A DNA stretch of 64,000 bases from Monosporascus cannonballus. Taxonomy: Eukaryota > Ascomycota > Sordariomycetes > Xylariales. Positions 1 through 12,860 of the stretch are shown in pieces. Made by a program: the position numbers and the translations under genes. Position 1 is the stretch's first letter. Each line of letters starts with the position of its first letter. Where the stretch lies: the NCBI GenBank assembly GCA_004154925.1, contig QJNS01000050.1, forward strand, positions 303,483 through 367,482, written 5' to 3'. The notes below the pieces were generated by a model. It was given only the letters and a program-made list of their open reading frames with translations, was not told the origin of the DNA and searched no databases.

Positions 1-180
1 TTGATTAATAATGGAATGATAAGCTTAATAAGCGTTTATTTGCGAGTATATATAGCCCTGATTTTTCCCAACTGTTGTTGGGCTTCGATAGCTTGAATAT
101 AGACAATTCTATCTTCCGCGACACACCTTGAGCCTACCCTACACGTCTTCCCATACTAAACCTTCTAGGGTAGCCTCACC
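1..180. other. Gene-free left edge
   Basis: I see no coding frame here that continues the pseudogene downstream. The stretch holds only an A+T-leaning segment with a TATATATA-like run near 49-56. It may be the eroded 5' part of the neighbouring TPR pseudogene. Confidence 0.4.
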
Positions 181-831
181 TTCTGTCCAAATTTTTAGAA
201 ACAGCTTGCACTCTCGATCCAAGAGAAACATCTTCCACCAGACCACGTCGACCATATCGGGACCATAAACGAGCTGGGACGTCTATATCGTCACCAGGGA
301 CGGTACAAGGAGTCATTGGCGTGTCACGACAGAGCCCTCGGGATTCTTCGAGCTATTTTCCCAGACACCGATCTCCAGGTGATTTGGTCCATTAACACGA
401 TGGCCCGATGCCTACAGAAGAGCGGTTCTCCAGATGAAGGACTATAACTTCACAGACAGGCGCTTTCTGGGCAGAGACAGGTCCTGGGTCCTGATCATCC
501 GCATGCCATATGGACGCTTAGTGACATTGCAAGGTGTCAACGCGACCAAGGTCTCCTTTCCGAAGCCGTGGAGACTTTGGCTGAAGCGCTTGAGCGCCGG
601 GAGAGAGTCTTGGGTTCCACGCATCCCGATACACTGTGAACGATCAATGATTTGGGTCTGCTGTATGAATCTCTTGGCCAACGTCAGAAAGCGGTCGAGT
701 TTCATATGCGAGCGTGCCACGGACAGGTTGACGTGCTGGGCAAGAACCATGCGCACACGGCGAAGGCTTGTTATTCCCCCTTGAAACATCGGCATATCCG
801 ATCACAGCGCCTTACAGGGCTAAAATGAAGA
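181..831 (+). pseudogene. Broken tetratricopeptide (kinesin-light-chain-like) protein gene
   Basis: Reading frame 1 from about 181 to 831 gives successive TPR_12/kinesin-light-chain-type repeats. Recognisable pieces are TINELGRLYRHQGRYKES (near 268-321), a VLGPDHPHAIWTLSDIA stretch near 481-531, VLGSTHPDTL just before 637, and INDLGLLYESLGQRQKA followed by VLGKNHAHTAKACYS up to about 777. Such repeats are protein-binding scaffolds and in fungi often form the C-terminus of NLR-like or NB-ARC-TPR proteins; no NB-ARC domain is seen here. The frame is interrupted by TAG at 196-198, TAA at 445-447 and TGA at 637-639, and ends in TGA at 829-831. Each internal stop can be explained by one C-to-T change (CAG, CAA, CGA). 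No start codon or N-terminus is visible, so this is a fragment. TPR identity is firm; the parent family is inference. Confidence 0.8.
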
Positions 832-1132
832 ATCGTAAGCGCTGTGAGCCAGGGCTAGACGGCCAAATACAATGGGCTAGGGCTTGATGACGTGGCCGTA
901 GTCGTAACTCTGGCCTCGAGCTTTTAGGAATATGGCTGGATCTGACATGTCAGGATGCCTTTAAGGAGTTAGGCAGACTCTTGGCTAACGAACGACAAAG
1001 TCGCCACTGGCCGACCCGAGGGCCTATCTGTCATCTTAGAACATACTTGTTAGGACCGACAAGACACTGGCCAACCGTTGTGGTTCGGTCTCGATCCACC
1101 ACCCCGACCCTTCGATAAGGGGAGGGTAAGCG
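832..1132. other. Gene-free spacer
   Basis: Normal base composition with no convincing frame or repeat. It ends at the target-site duplication of the large element that follows. Confidence 0.5.
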
Positions 1133-1140
1133 GCTAAAGG
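1133..1140. repeat. 8-bp target-site duplication, left copy (GCTAAAGG)
   Basis: GCTAAAGG directly precedes the left terminal inverted repeat and is repeated exactly at 9637-9644 after the right one. Confidence 0.85.
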
Positions 1141-1151
1141 TAGGGTGAGGG

Positions 1152-1316
1152 AATGGGTACCCGTGGGTGACCCACGAAGACCCATGGGTCCTGATGGGTA
1201 CCCATCCACTACCTATCTAATTTGGTGGGTACCCGCGAGTACCCATCGGATTTGCCAAGAACCCATTAGGTATCTATTAGGTCTTGCCAAGGACCTACGG
1301 ATACCTAGTGGGTAAA
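1152..1316. repeat. Left subterminal repeat block of the TIR element
   Basis: It carries GGGTACCC palindromes (near 1155, 1196, 1227), GGGTGACCC, CCCATGGGTCC and CCAAGGACC-type units. The same units recur in inverted order at 9437-9620. Such blocks in hAT elements are transposase-binding regions; that role is inferred here. Confidence 0.7.
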
Positions 1317-4300
1317 AAATTTGCATATAAAGCAAATCGTTTTAATAGTTTAAAATAATCTGAAATAATCCGGTAAAAGTAATAATATTAAAGAATTTGC
1401 AGCTAAATTATATAAAACTTTTTAGGTATTATAAAACCAAAAAACGCCGATTTCCCTTTAAACCGAATTTAAATTTTGTTTAAAATTTTATTATTATTAT
1501 TATTTTACGCATTATCCGAATTTTTATTATTTTGCGCGTTATTATTTTGTACGTTATTATTTTACGTATTATTATTTTGCCCGTTATTATTTTACGCGTT
1601 TTTTTAATACGTTTAAAATTTTGATTATAAGCTTTGCCTAACGAAACGTTAAGTTTTTTACCGGGAGCCGCATTTTTTTACTTACCGTTTTGCTAAGTTT
1701 TAATAATGGCTTAAAATATTTTTAATTAATTGCATTTTTTTATTAAATAATAATTCGTTTAACGTAAATGGCATATAAATTAATTATTATAAAAAATTAA
1801 ATTATTTTAAAATTATTATATATATTATTTATTTTTAAATAATTTAATTAATACAGTTTTTGCTACTTTTTATATAACGCTTATCATAAAAATTTAAAAT
1901 CGTTATTAACTTTTAAATTATTACGAAATTTCTTTTATTAAATATTAAAAAGGTACTTTTTTAAATAATAACTTAATATTTATTTAATATTATTGAATTT
2001 TATGCTAAACGGCAGTTATATATATTAATATTATTTTAAAATTATTTTATTTTTTTAAAGAATATTTACTGCCAAATAAAACGTATCGTTTTCGCTTTTT
2101 AAAAAAAGCCAGGCGCTTAAATATTATTTTTTAGCCGGACGCTTAAGTATTATTTTCTTAACCGAAAGTTATTTTATAACGCGGGGAATTTTTTTTAAAG
2201 TTAAATAGTTTTTTTAATTCCAAAATTAATTAGCGAATTGTTTGCCTAATGCGCATTATTTTGGCTATTATTATAATTATTAAATTATTAATAAATAATT
2301 ATTTTAAAATTATAATTAAATTTAGTATTATAATGGCGTCAAGTTATTATTTATAATAACAATATAGTAATTAATAAATATTTCGCGAATCTTTAATTAA
2401 ATATAAATATAAGCGATTTTTTGGGAAAAATAAAATATATAAAATAATATAAAATAATTAAAATAATTTTCATAATTTACTTAAATTTTTTATTTTAAAA
2501 CTTTTATTTTCTTATTATAATAAAAATAATATATATAATATTATTATTTTACAATTATTTTTTAATTTTAATTTCTATAAATAAATATTTTTCATAGTAA
2601 GAATTTATATATTATATAATAAAAACAAATAATGAGTAAAAAAGAGGAAAAAATAATTTTATATTAAATTTAATCTGCCTTTAAAAGTTACGAATATATT
2701 AATTATATTACTTATCGCCTTAACCTAATAATTATAGGCCTGGTTTATTATAATTATAACGATAGATTTAACCTATCCCGGAAAAACGACCGCTTTTAAA
2801 TAAGCGTTAAAATTTGATTTTTCGAAATCTTATTTATTTATTTTTTAATAACGCCTTTATTTTTAATATTAGTTAATTTTTTTCTTTTTTTACGAAATTA
2901 ATTTTTAAATGTAATTGCTTTATATTATAATCCGTTTACCTCAATAATTTAATTAGTATATGGAAATTCCTAGAATACTTAAATTTTACTTTTATTATTT
3001 TCTGTTTTATCCGGATTTTTTAAATTATTATTTAATATTCCGTAAAGTTTATTTAATAATAAGTTATGTTAATTCGACAATTTTCTTAGGTTTTCGATAA
3101 ACGGAATTTAAAATGTTTTCCGTATTTTTTCCTTATATTTTTCGAATCGTTTTCGGATATAAATCAGGTCGTTATTATTATATATAATATCGTGATTTAA
3201 ATTAAATATTTTAATTCGGATATAAAATAATATAATTAAAATTAATTTAAATTATTACAATAATATTAATTAACGGTTAAAATAATATTTTAACTAAATA
3301 AAATTCTAAGTACGTTTTATTAATACGGTAAAATATTAAATATATAGTAAATTACGTACAAAATAAGCAAAACCGAAAAATGTATTATTAATCCGTTATT
3401 ATAATATTAAAACAATTTCGTTTAAACGAATATTTAAATAATATAATTAAGAAATAATTTTTAAAATATTAATTAAATTACTTACGTTCGTATTGGAAAT
3501 AATCCTTAATAATATTTTTTTACGGATTATCGTTAATATGGTATACCGAACCCCTTTTTTTAAAATTTGAATTTAATAAGAAAATTTCGATAAAGTTTCC
3601 GTAATTCGAAATAAAAATACGTACAATAAATTATATATTCTGCTTATTATATTTTTCCTAAAACTTTTTTTACGTTTATTTAAAGTATTTAATAATTTTT
3701 CCGTAAAATATATTATTAAATATTTTTAATTAAAAATCCTGTTATTAATTATTAAAATAATTACGGAATTTAATAACCGTATTATTTAATAATAAATAAA
3801 TTAAAACGGAAAAATAAATTCATAATTAATTTTTAATAAATAATATATTAATATATTTAAAAATTTTCGAAATTATTAACTTGGTACCTTTTCGTAATAA
3901 ACGTAATTATATTAGTAATTAATTAAGAAATTTAAAAGATATTAATTTTTTCGTATTTTTTATTTTTTTTTTATTTTTTTAATTTTTTATCGGGGTCGTA
4001 TTTTTAATAAGTTTTAACGATATGCTTTTGTATTTATGTAAATACTTAAATATGATTTTATATCCGTTTATTATATAAAAAATATGGTTTTTCTGGAAAA
4101 AACCGAAATTATTCGTTATTTAAATAAAATATTTAAAAATATTAATTAAATAACTAATAAATTTGATACCGTCAAAAAATAATACATAACTCGCTTTTTT
4201 TTAATAATAAATATTTGCGTACAAATCTTTGAATTACGGGATATATTTTTATATTACGTAATAAGAAAAAAGTTACCAAATTTTAATGGCTATAAACGTT

Positions 4301-7300
4301 ACGGATTATCTGAAATACGTTTTTATGATTTAAAGTTTTATTTATAATTATATTTTGTTAAATTTATAAGAAGGTTTTTTTTTGTTAAAATCGAAAGAAA
4401 TTTAAATAATAAATATGCGTAATTATAAAAATTAAATAATTATTTTATAATTATTTCAAAGATACGTACCAATATAATTATATATTTTTCCTTTAGGTTA
4501 ATAAGGTTTTTATCTTATTTCGGCAAATTTTTGAATTTTTTATTTTATTTATTTAAATGTTTTTAAATTTATTCGATAACTTTATGCCATAAGTTTTAAA
4601 GAAATTATTTAATACCCTTTATAAAGTATGCGACGTATATATATAATATTAAATTTCGTTTACTTATTAGAATTTATCGCCTAATTTTCGATAACCCTAT
4701 TTTTGTATAATTATTTATTTAATACTAAGGTTATTATGCGTAATAAGAACGCAAAATCGATCGGTAATTCTTAGTTTTTTAACCGACGTAATAACTTATT
4801 ATAATTAAATTTATTCGATTTAATATTATAAAGTTAAATATTAATTAAAAAATAATGTTTTTTTATTCCCGGTTAATTTAATAAATAATAACTTTTTGAA
4901 ATAAAAATACCAAATAAAACGTAATTTAAACGTTATAATTAATTAATATATAAGATTTTAAAGAAATATTTTTAAGTTTGTATTTAATAATCGCGTTAAT
5001 ATATATCCGTATATGCTTTATATATATTCTTATTATTAATAATTTAAAACCGTTACCGTAAAATAATATTATAACTTGGAAATATTTATTTAGAAAACTT
5101 TTAATAAGCAAATATTAAAATACGAAATAATTAATCAAAAAAAATCTAATTAAGATTAAGCATTTTAAATAATACTAAGTTTTATTTATAATAAGTAAGA
5201 ATTATTTTAAAATTATTATCGCTAAAAGAAAAAGGGGAAAAAGTTAAAAATAAAAAAAGTCCAATAAAAACTTATTAATAAAAAGTTATATAATAATTAT
5301 TTTAAAATTATTTCAAATCATATATATATTATAATTATATTAAGCACCTTATTATTAGCAATTAGGTCCGTTTAATTTACTTTTTTACACCATATATTAT
5401 TCTATAAGTATTTTTTTATAAAACTTATTTTGTTTTTTTGGGAAAGGTGAGATATGTAAAATAATACCCATATCGCCAATATTTGATTATGGGTTACTTA
5501 ATTATCCGTTAATAAACTTATATAAAGTTTTTTTAATATTCCGAATTACGGTTTATTTTATTAAATATGCTGATAATTTCGTTTAATAAGTTTTCGTTAT
5601 TTTTATTATTAACGTTTTTTTGAAATTATAATTACCGTTAAAATCAAACTATTTAATTTTAGTATTATCGTTTTCGATATTCGTAATATTCCCGGTTAAT
5701 AATGGGAAAATCAGCCCTTCGTTATATTTGGGATTAGGATCGGCTTAAATGGTTTGGCGTAATAAAGCGGTTTTTTTAGTTAGATAAATTCGGTAAATTA
5801 AATTGTTTTTCGTTCGGTAATTATTGGCTAAATTGTAAATGATTAAGTTTCGAACTTAGTTTTTAAGTATTTTATTTTTAATTCGAATTTATTTTAATCA
5901 GCTTTTAGCTTTAATAATTTTTACCGTCGCTTTTTAGCAAATAACTTTCGTTAAATATTTCGTTATTATTTTAATTATTAATAATAAAAGTTTTTGAATT
6001 ATTATTTTAATTAAAGTTATTATTTTATAAAAAAATATTTTGTAATAATTTATTATTATCGAAATTATTATCGCCAAAGCCAAAATTTTCAAAAATTTGT
6101 AATATTATTTCGGTATTATAGTAAATTCGATTAATGCCATAATAAAAAAATTTTTTGTAGCAAACGGACAATTGGCGAAAATAAAAAAAAAGATAATCGA
6201 AATTACGTAAATAACTAACAATATAAGGTTTTAAAATTACATATTAAGTTTTTCGAACGTTATATACTTTTTTTTATTAAACTCTTATAATAAAGTTATT
6301 TGCTTTATTTATTTTAATTCGAGCTTAATACCACGGAAATAATATAATTGGAAATTTACCCGTTTTAAGTAATACTTTAAATTTTTTACGAATTGACGAT
6401 ACTTAAAGCAAATTTAATCAAAATTTTAATGGTTTTATTTTTAATTTTTTCCTGTTACCTAAATTTATTAAATATATGCTTATTTGACGTATAATATAAA
6501 ATAAGTTAATACTATTAATTAGTTTTATTTCTAAATCCGCCAAAAAAACGTTAACTAAACCGATAAAATTTTAGCCAAAAGTTTTTATGCGTAAAGTTCG
6601 GCGTTATAAACGGAAGCCTAATAATAAATATATAATCCGGATTATTTTATAATTATTTTATTATTAATATTTATTAATAAATATATTCTGCGAAATTTAA
6701 AAATGTTAAAAAATTATCTGTTTAGTTTTTGAAAAAACATTATTTTAGCGTATTATTTGCGAAATACTTATAGATGCATTATTCCAATTTATGCGGATAA
6801 AGGCGTTTACTTTAAAAGTAATATAAAAAGTTATAAAAGAAATTTTGGTTTTTTTGTTTTAAAGTAATAATTTTTACGGTATTTATAATAAACGAATAAT
6901 ACTTTAAGTAAAAAATATTTATATTGTTTGGAAAATTTGCTTTTATTAGAACATAATTATTTTAATGCCGGTTATTAAAATTTTAAGGAAATTAAAAAAA
7001 TAATATATATTTTATAGATTATTTTAAATAACTTTTTTTATTTACTTTAAATATTTATTTAAGAAACGGGTAAAAAATATTTAATATTATTTAATTAGAT
7101 AAATTGTATTTTAAATTTTATGGTAATAAAATCTTTTTATCGATAAATCTTTAAATTTCGTATATCTTATATAAATTTTTATTTAATTAAAAATTTATAT
7201 TTATTAAAAATATTTTATTTTGTTTTTTTATTTAATTACTTAATTCCTTTTATTTTGAACCTAATTAAATCTTATTATTTTGCTTTATTATAATACGTTA

Positions 7301-9436
7301 TTTTAAAATATTGCTATTTAATTTTTGGAATAAATTTAAAATAATCGTATTTAAAATTTTTGGTTTTTAATTTTACGATACCTTTTTTACTTAAACGTTA
7401 AAAATCCGATAAATTATTATTTTAAATTCGTATATTAAAAAGGTTCGGACGCGAAAAGTAAATATTCCAGCAAAATAACATAATATCGAAAAAGTTCGGT
7501 ATAATTTAAAATAATAAATTAAACATAAATTAAGTAATTAAAATGTTTAAATTTATATATAATTTTCAAAAAATAAATAGCGTAAAGTATAATTATTAAA
7601 TAAGAAATTAATACTTATTAATAAGTATTATTTTATAATTATTTTAATATTTTGTTAATTCATAGTAACTGGGCAAAATAACGATATTTTAATTAAGTTA
7701 TAACAAAATAAGCCGAAACCAAAAATATATTTATAATATTAAATAATATCGATAAAATATATATTAATATTAATAATAAAATGGCTGAAATATTTTATTA
7801 TAACGATAATACCCTTAACGATATTTATTATAAATTTATTATTAATTACTTAAATAATTTGGTATTTTAATTACCGGAAAATTTTATTATACCTTAGATT
7901 TAAGAATTTCGTATAACGATTTAATAAATAATTTTTTACCTTAATTATTTTTTAATTATTTTATTAATATTTTTAACGTTTATTACCGGCTTAAGGCGGA
8001 AATATTTTATTAAATATTCGTATAAAAAATAATAACGAATTTTTATATACGCGTTACGTTAAAGTTGCCGAATTTATTATTAATAAAATTACGGATTTTT
8101 TAATATAATTTGTTATATATTTTAACTATTTTTGGCAAATAATAACTTTAACGTTAATATTAAGGCTAAAAATATTAAGGAAATTACTTTTATATTTTAA
8201 TCCGTAAATTTAGATTATTTTTTAATTATTTTATTCTTTTTTAATTTTTTAACGTAATTTTAAATTATTTAATATTTAATATTTAAAATAATACAATATT
8301 GTAAACGATTTGTACTTTAAGTTATATTAATATAAAAATAATTTCCGAACGTTTTTAAAAATTATAAATTTTTGCTTATAAAAATATTTTGGCTTTGGGT
8401 ATAATTTTCGATAATTATCTAAAATACTTTTTATTTATAAAAAAGGCTTTTTATTATATTACTTAGCCCGTTATAGATTTTACGATATTTTTATCTAAAA
8501 AAATTTTCGTTTAATATTATAAAAAAAAGAAATAGATTTTATAAAAAGTTATTACGGTTTTCGATTTAAGTAAATTCAAAATTAAAAAAAAGGTTTATCC
8601 GTTTAATTGCGTTAAAGTTTAACGTTATAAATAAATATGTTAAATAATTATTTTAAAATAATTTTAAAATAATTTAATTAAATTTTAAAACGCGTATAAG
8701 CGGATATCCGGTTTATTTAGGATTATACGGTATTTTATTACTAAAGGTTATCGGTTATATAACCTGGCGTAATAAGGTTAAAGGAAACCATTTTATACGT
8801 TATTTCGATACGAAATTCCGCGGCCTTATTCCCAAAGTTCGCCTTTAATATTCGAACCCTTTTTTATTACAGATATATTTCGGGAAATTATGGAATAAGG
8901 TTTTAATTATATTAAAAAATTTAAGTAAAAATAGTTTTAAATATGTAGAAATAATAAGAATTAATCGGATTTTGAAATTAACGTATTAATTAACGGCGTA
9001 AAAAACGGTTTGAAAAACTTATTAAATAAGGCCTTTAAAAAAAGTTTGACGTTATTAGCTGCGCCTATATTAAAATTATTTTTGCCGTATTTAATAACGT
9101 AAGTCTTAAATTTTATATAAGTAAAATTTCCCGTAAAAAAGGTTAAAAACAGTTTAAATTGGAGGCGGTTATAATATTAACTTATTAGTTACGACGTAAA
9201 TAATTTTCCTTTTTTTTTCCGCTAAGTTAAGCTTATAAAAGTAACTGGTTATAATGAACTTAATTTATTATATATAATAATTATTTTAGATTATTTCAAA
9301 TTATTTTTAAGAAAAAATTAAATTTACGGTATTATTTATTTCGCTTAAAAGTAATATATATTATTATTATAATATAATAATTATTTCAAATTATTTCCTT
9401 ATTTTTTTAATACGTTTAAAATTTACGTATTTTGCT

Positions 9437-9620
9437 GATAAATAGTCGTAGATACCTAATAGGTCCTTAGCAGGACCTATTAAGTATCTGCGGGTAATGC
9501 CAAGGACCTATTAGGTACCCGCGGGTAATTTTAACTTACGCCAAGGACCCATGGGTCACCCATGGGTCCTTGGCATTACCCGCGGGTACCCGTGGGCCGT
9601 GGGTAATTTTCGGTAGGTAG
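9437..9620. repeat. Right subterminal repeat block with a large palindrome
   Basis: This is the mirror of the left block. Within it, 9540-9556 and 9558-9574 are perfect 17-bp inverted arms around one base (9557). Outside them GGTACCCGCGGGTAAT at 9514-9529 pairs with 9575-9590. A further GGTAATGCCAAGGACC unit lies at about 9493-9509. The block is not RIP-mutated although the adjacent interior is. Confidence 0.8.
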
Positions 9621-9636
9621 TTCCTCCCTCACCCTA

Positions 9637-9644
9637 GCTAAAGG
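9637..9644. repeat. 8-bp target-site duplication, right copy (GCTAAAGG)
   Basis: Exact match to 1133-1140, immediately after the right TIR. Confidence 0.85.
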
Positions 9645-10182
9645 AACTCTCAAGCACCCCTCTTCAAAGCCCTATAGTATGTTTTAAGTGATTACTAACC
9701 GCCCTAGTATTATTGAGCCCATTGATGGATAGACTTAACTACTAGACTTACAGTGCTTTATTCTAGATGTCTTGAATATGATACGGTACTCTGATGGGTG
9801 ATATTGATTGGTCCGAAGGATACCGTTGTAGTAACATGCTAAACCGAAATGGGGATAGTCAAATTTCCTACCGGTATCAATAGATATACCCTATAGGGTG
9901 AGTGTCAGCGGGTCCGTGTTTATATTTAACCATACGGACATAATTCACCGTTTTGAAAACAGCACGCAACTGTTTCTATCTAGCGTTACAACCATTTCCC
10001 TCTGCGAACAGTTTATACTCTGTCATAAGTCGCATTCATTACAAGTTGAAGAGAATCTATATAGTAATATTAGTACCTAACGATTTGTATTCTATCACAC
10101 AACCTCAATTCTCCCTAAACTTAACGTTTTATGAAGTACCGGCTATGAAAACGACCTGATTCAACGATACCATCCAATTTTC
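9645..10182. other. Gene-free spacer
   Basis: Normal composition. The only open frames are short (60-68 codons) and carry no recognisable motif; it is probably decayed intergenic DNA upstream of the next pseudogene. Confidence 0.45.
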
Positions 10183-12860
10183 ATGGCGCGAAGGTCACGT
10201 GAGGAAGCTCATTTTGTGGGTCTCGTGTGGCATGGAGGACTCCATTTTTGGATCCCAAAACCCCCAGTCTTCGAGGCTTCTATACCACGTAGGCATCATT
10301 TATATGCAAATTGTTCTTCATGGCGGCATCGAGAAGGTCGCTGACAACTTGATTGCGATGGTGAGACCGGAAATTCGAGAGCTTGAAGGAAATACCATCA
10401 CACCGGAACGCCTTGATCAAATTCGTTTATGCCAAACTGGGGGCTGGCCTCAGTCTGGAGGATATATCAGCGCTGTTACAGACGACCGCTGCATGGAATA
10501 CCTTCGGCTATATGTTGGTCAGTCAAAGCGCTCTCAAGCCGCTTACTTCGGGGACATACTCAAGCGATTCTACGCAATAGTTACGCTTCACTTCATTACT
10601 TCATCCTCTGGCTTGGTAATGGCCATCGGGATGCGAGGTTCATGCTCCTCTGGTCTGCCCCACCTGAGGTTATATGGGATCACTGGTTAGCAGCTTGTTT
10701 CAACCTCTTGGAGGCAGTCTTCTGCCGGGCTTTCCAATCCCACCACGGCTGTTTATTGCCGGAAGGTGGGGGCAAGGGCCGTCTAGGCTGAGGCTTGAAT
10801 GTCTTATCGCCCTTAATGCAAGGACCAATTCTTTCCGAGATGCAAAAGCTTAAGCAAGGCAGGCCAACTTCCGCTTTCCGAGGATCCGCAGATCTCCGCT
10901 TGGAATTCCTTCCGTGCAGCAAAACGCAGCAGGGCAGCCGCTACTCCAATTGTGCCATAGGTCCGCCGAGATTACGAAGATGCTCTGAAGAATGCCGTTG
11001 GTCCCATTGAATTCCAAGCGCTACAGTCGACAGTAGAACAAGCGCCTCGCATTCCAAATCCTACGCTAGATTGTGAAAGCAGTCGAGACTTCCCAGTGCT
11101 TGGGAGCCTCAATGCATCTGTTGCCTTTGTCTTAGGACCTGGCTGGTACGATGCAATGCATGAACCTGACCTTCCAAAAGACTCGTCACCAGTCCTGTCA
11201 TTGATACTCAAGCACTCTGGCTTCAGCGATAGGAATGACCTAGTTTGGACACATGATTTGCGTCAGTTTTCGTGCCCAACTCCTTCCAACCTACGTCCGA
11301 TTCCAGAAGCTACTGTTACCTTGCATCACCGGATAATAGACGCCAGCTGCGCGGTGGTGATTCTTATGTGCGGTTCTTATGCGGAAGAGGCTATTATGCG
11401 ATCAAGAAAAAATCTTCGCGTTCACAAGTTGGATCTCAAAGGCTACTCCTATCGCCTATTCTTAGATAATCCTAAGGGCGGTAAGGTAAGACTCTTTATT
11501 CGTTGCCCTCAGCTTCCTGTCAAAAGCTACAACATAGACTTTAAACTCGCTACGTCCCTTTGTCAGATTATCAAATTTGCCGGGCTGATTACCAAAATGG
11601 ACCAACCTCTTACTTTGTACTTCGTGCAGAGCAGCACTGCCTTATGGCTTATTTTTCGTCAACGGGCTTTGGAGGGGCAAGGTCAGCCAATGATGACCAC
11701 TGAGACTCTCGATCCTAGTATCAGAGTCTGGTTCGCGAGAAAAGGTTTCGCAGACGAGAGCGACGTTCGTCAGCTAGAGATCCTTGCGGGATCTTTATGG
11801 TCTACTTCTGTTGTTGCAATGCCTCCGTCGATGCCCATCCACCTAGGGGGTAGGCCAAGCTAGACGGGAAGACAATGACCGCCTGCCGAAGCGCACCCGC
11901 GAACTCCCCGATGATGACAGAGCACTTACAAAACGACATTGCCATGAAATCATCGAATGGCACGAAAAAGGCTGGCCGGACAAGCTTGCAGAACAACAAA
12001 GGCAATCAGAAGTGATTGCCCTTAGCGAGCAGGGCCATTGCTTTGGTCAAGCAGAAGGCCACGGCTTGCTAGACGTGATTTCTCCCAACAACGAAGATCG
12101 CAAGTTTCTCTCTGATGTAGACAAGCTTCGTCGAAACAAGAAAGTACTCGGTGGAACGATACCCTCAGACGAGGTCATTGAGCTGGTGAAGCGTCAAGTG
12201 GAGTGTGAGACGCTCGATGAGGATATCGAGGGCGACGATCGTATCGAAGTGTGTTCAACCCAGGAGCCTCCACTTGCCCCTACTGCCCAAACGAACGAAG
12301 CGCTTGGAAAGAAGGCTTATCCAGTCAAACCGGGCTTCAAGAAGTTCCGGCTACCGTGTCCAAAGTCCTGGGGGGAGGAGGGGTCGGTTTTCCGAGGCAA
12401 ACTATGTCCTCACACGGTTCCCCCCACTTGCGCAAAGGACAATTTAAGGCAGATCTGTATATGGCAACTTAAGTTGACATTTCCCGGCGAACTTAATATT
12501 GGGGTTGACGGCGTAGTCTACGTCTCCATCGAGATGTGCGCGGAGTATCTGACGCACCCCGATAGATGGGCACAAGCTGCCACCGAAGAGGATGTCTGTC
12601 GTTGTCTCAGTTTCAGAATCATCGGCAGGGACTCCAAAGGGGGACCGTTTGCCCACATTCCCAAATCTAAGGGGGTGTTGGACGTATTTCGTGCGAATAC
12701 CTTTGTAGATCTCCTCCTTCATCGGAAGAGCGACTTCGAAATCGCGGGGACTCTCGGAAGGTTTCTCTACCTCCGAGTGGGATGTGCGAAGGAACTTGAA
12801 AGATTTATAAATGGGGGTTATACGTCGACACCCTCTCAGGCCAGAGAAGGAGATTCATAG
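10183..12860 (+). pseudogene. Frameshifted GIY-YIG-like fungal protein gene (about 880 codons)
   Basis: Three frames join into one long protein. Frame 2 (from about 10199) ends in a GIY-YIG-like start: GGYISAVTDD, then LYVGQS at 10508-10525. The match then continues in frame 1: ALSSRLLRGHTQAILRNSYA, LHYFILWLGNGHRDARFMLL and LLEAVFCRAFQSH, which supply the expected Arg, His and Glu of the fold. The jump fits one base lost in the A-run at 10524-10527. Frame 1 meets TGA at 10789-10791 and then reads on (GLNVLSPLMQGPILSEMQ). Frame 2 resumes before 11096 and runs to 11863; frame 3 runs from about 11870 to a final TAG at 12858-12860. I recall long hypothetical proteins of this layout in Pezizomycotina; their function is not established. 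GIY-YIG enzymes cut DNA, but activity here is not expected. An alternative start is ATG at 10183. The gene is broken by at least three frameshifts and one stop. Confidence 0.7.

Larger units (their letters stand above)
1141..9636. mobile_element. 8.5-kb TIR DNA transposon-like element (hAT-like ends, RIP-degraded interior)
   Basis: The unit is bounded by TAGGGTGAGGGA at 1141-1152 and its exact reverse complement at 9625-9636, flanked by the 8-bp TSD GCTAAAGG. About 170-200 bp at each end is GC-rich and packed with GGGTACCC, CCATGGG and CCAAGGACC-type repeats. The interior from about 1320 to 9435 is extremely A+T-rich with no open frame above about 60 codons. An 8-bp TSD, short TIRs starting TAGGG and subterminal repeats are typical of hAT elements. 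The 8.5-kb length is large for hAT, so a KDZ (Kyakuja/Dileera/Zisupton) element, which also makes 8-bp TSDs, or a hAT element holding an older insertion are alternatives. No transposase motif survived that I could read. The boundaries are firm; the superfamily is inference. Confidence 0.75.
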
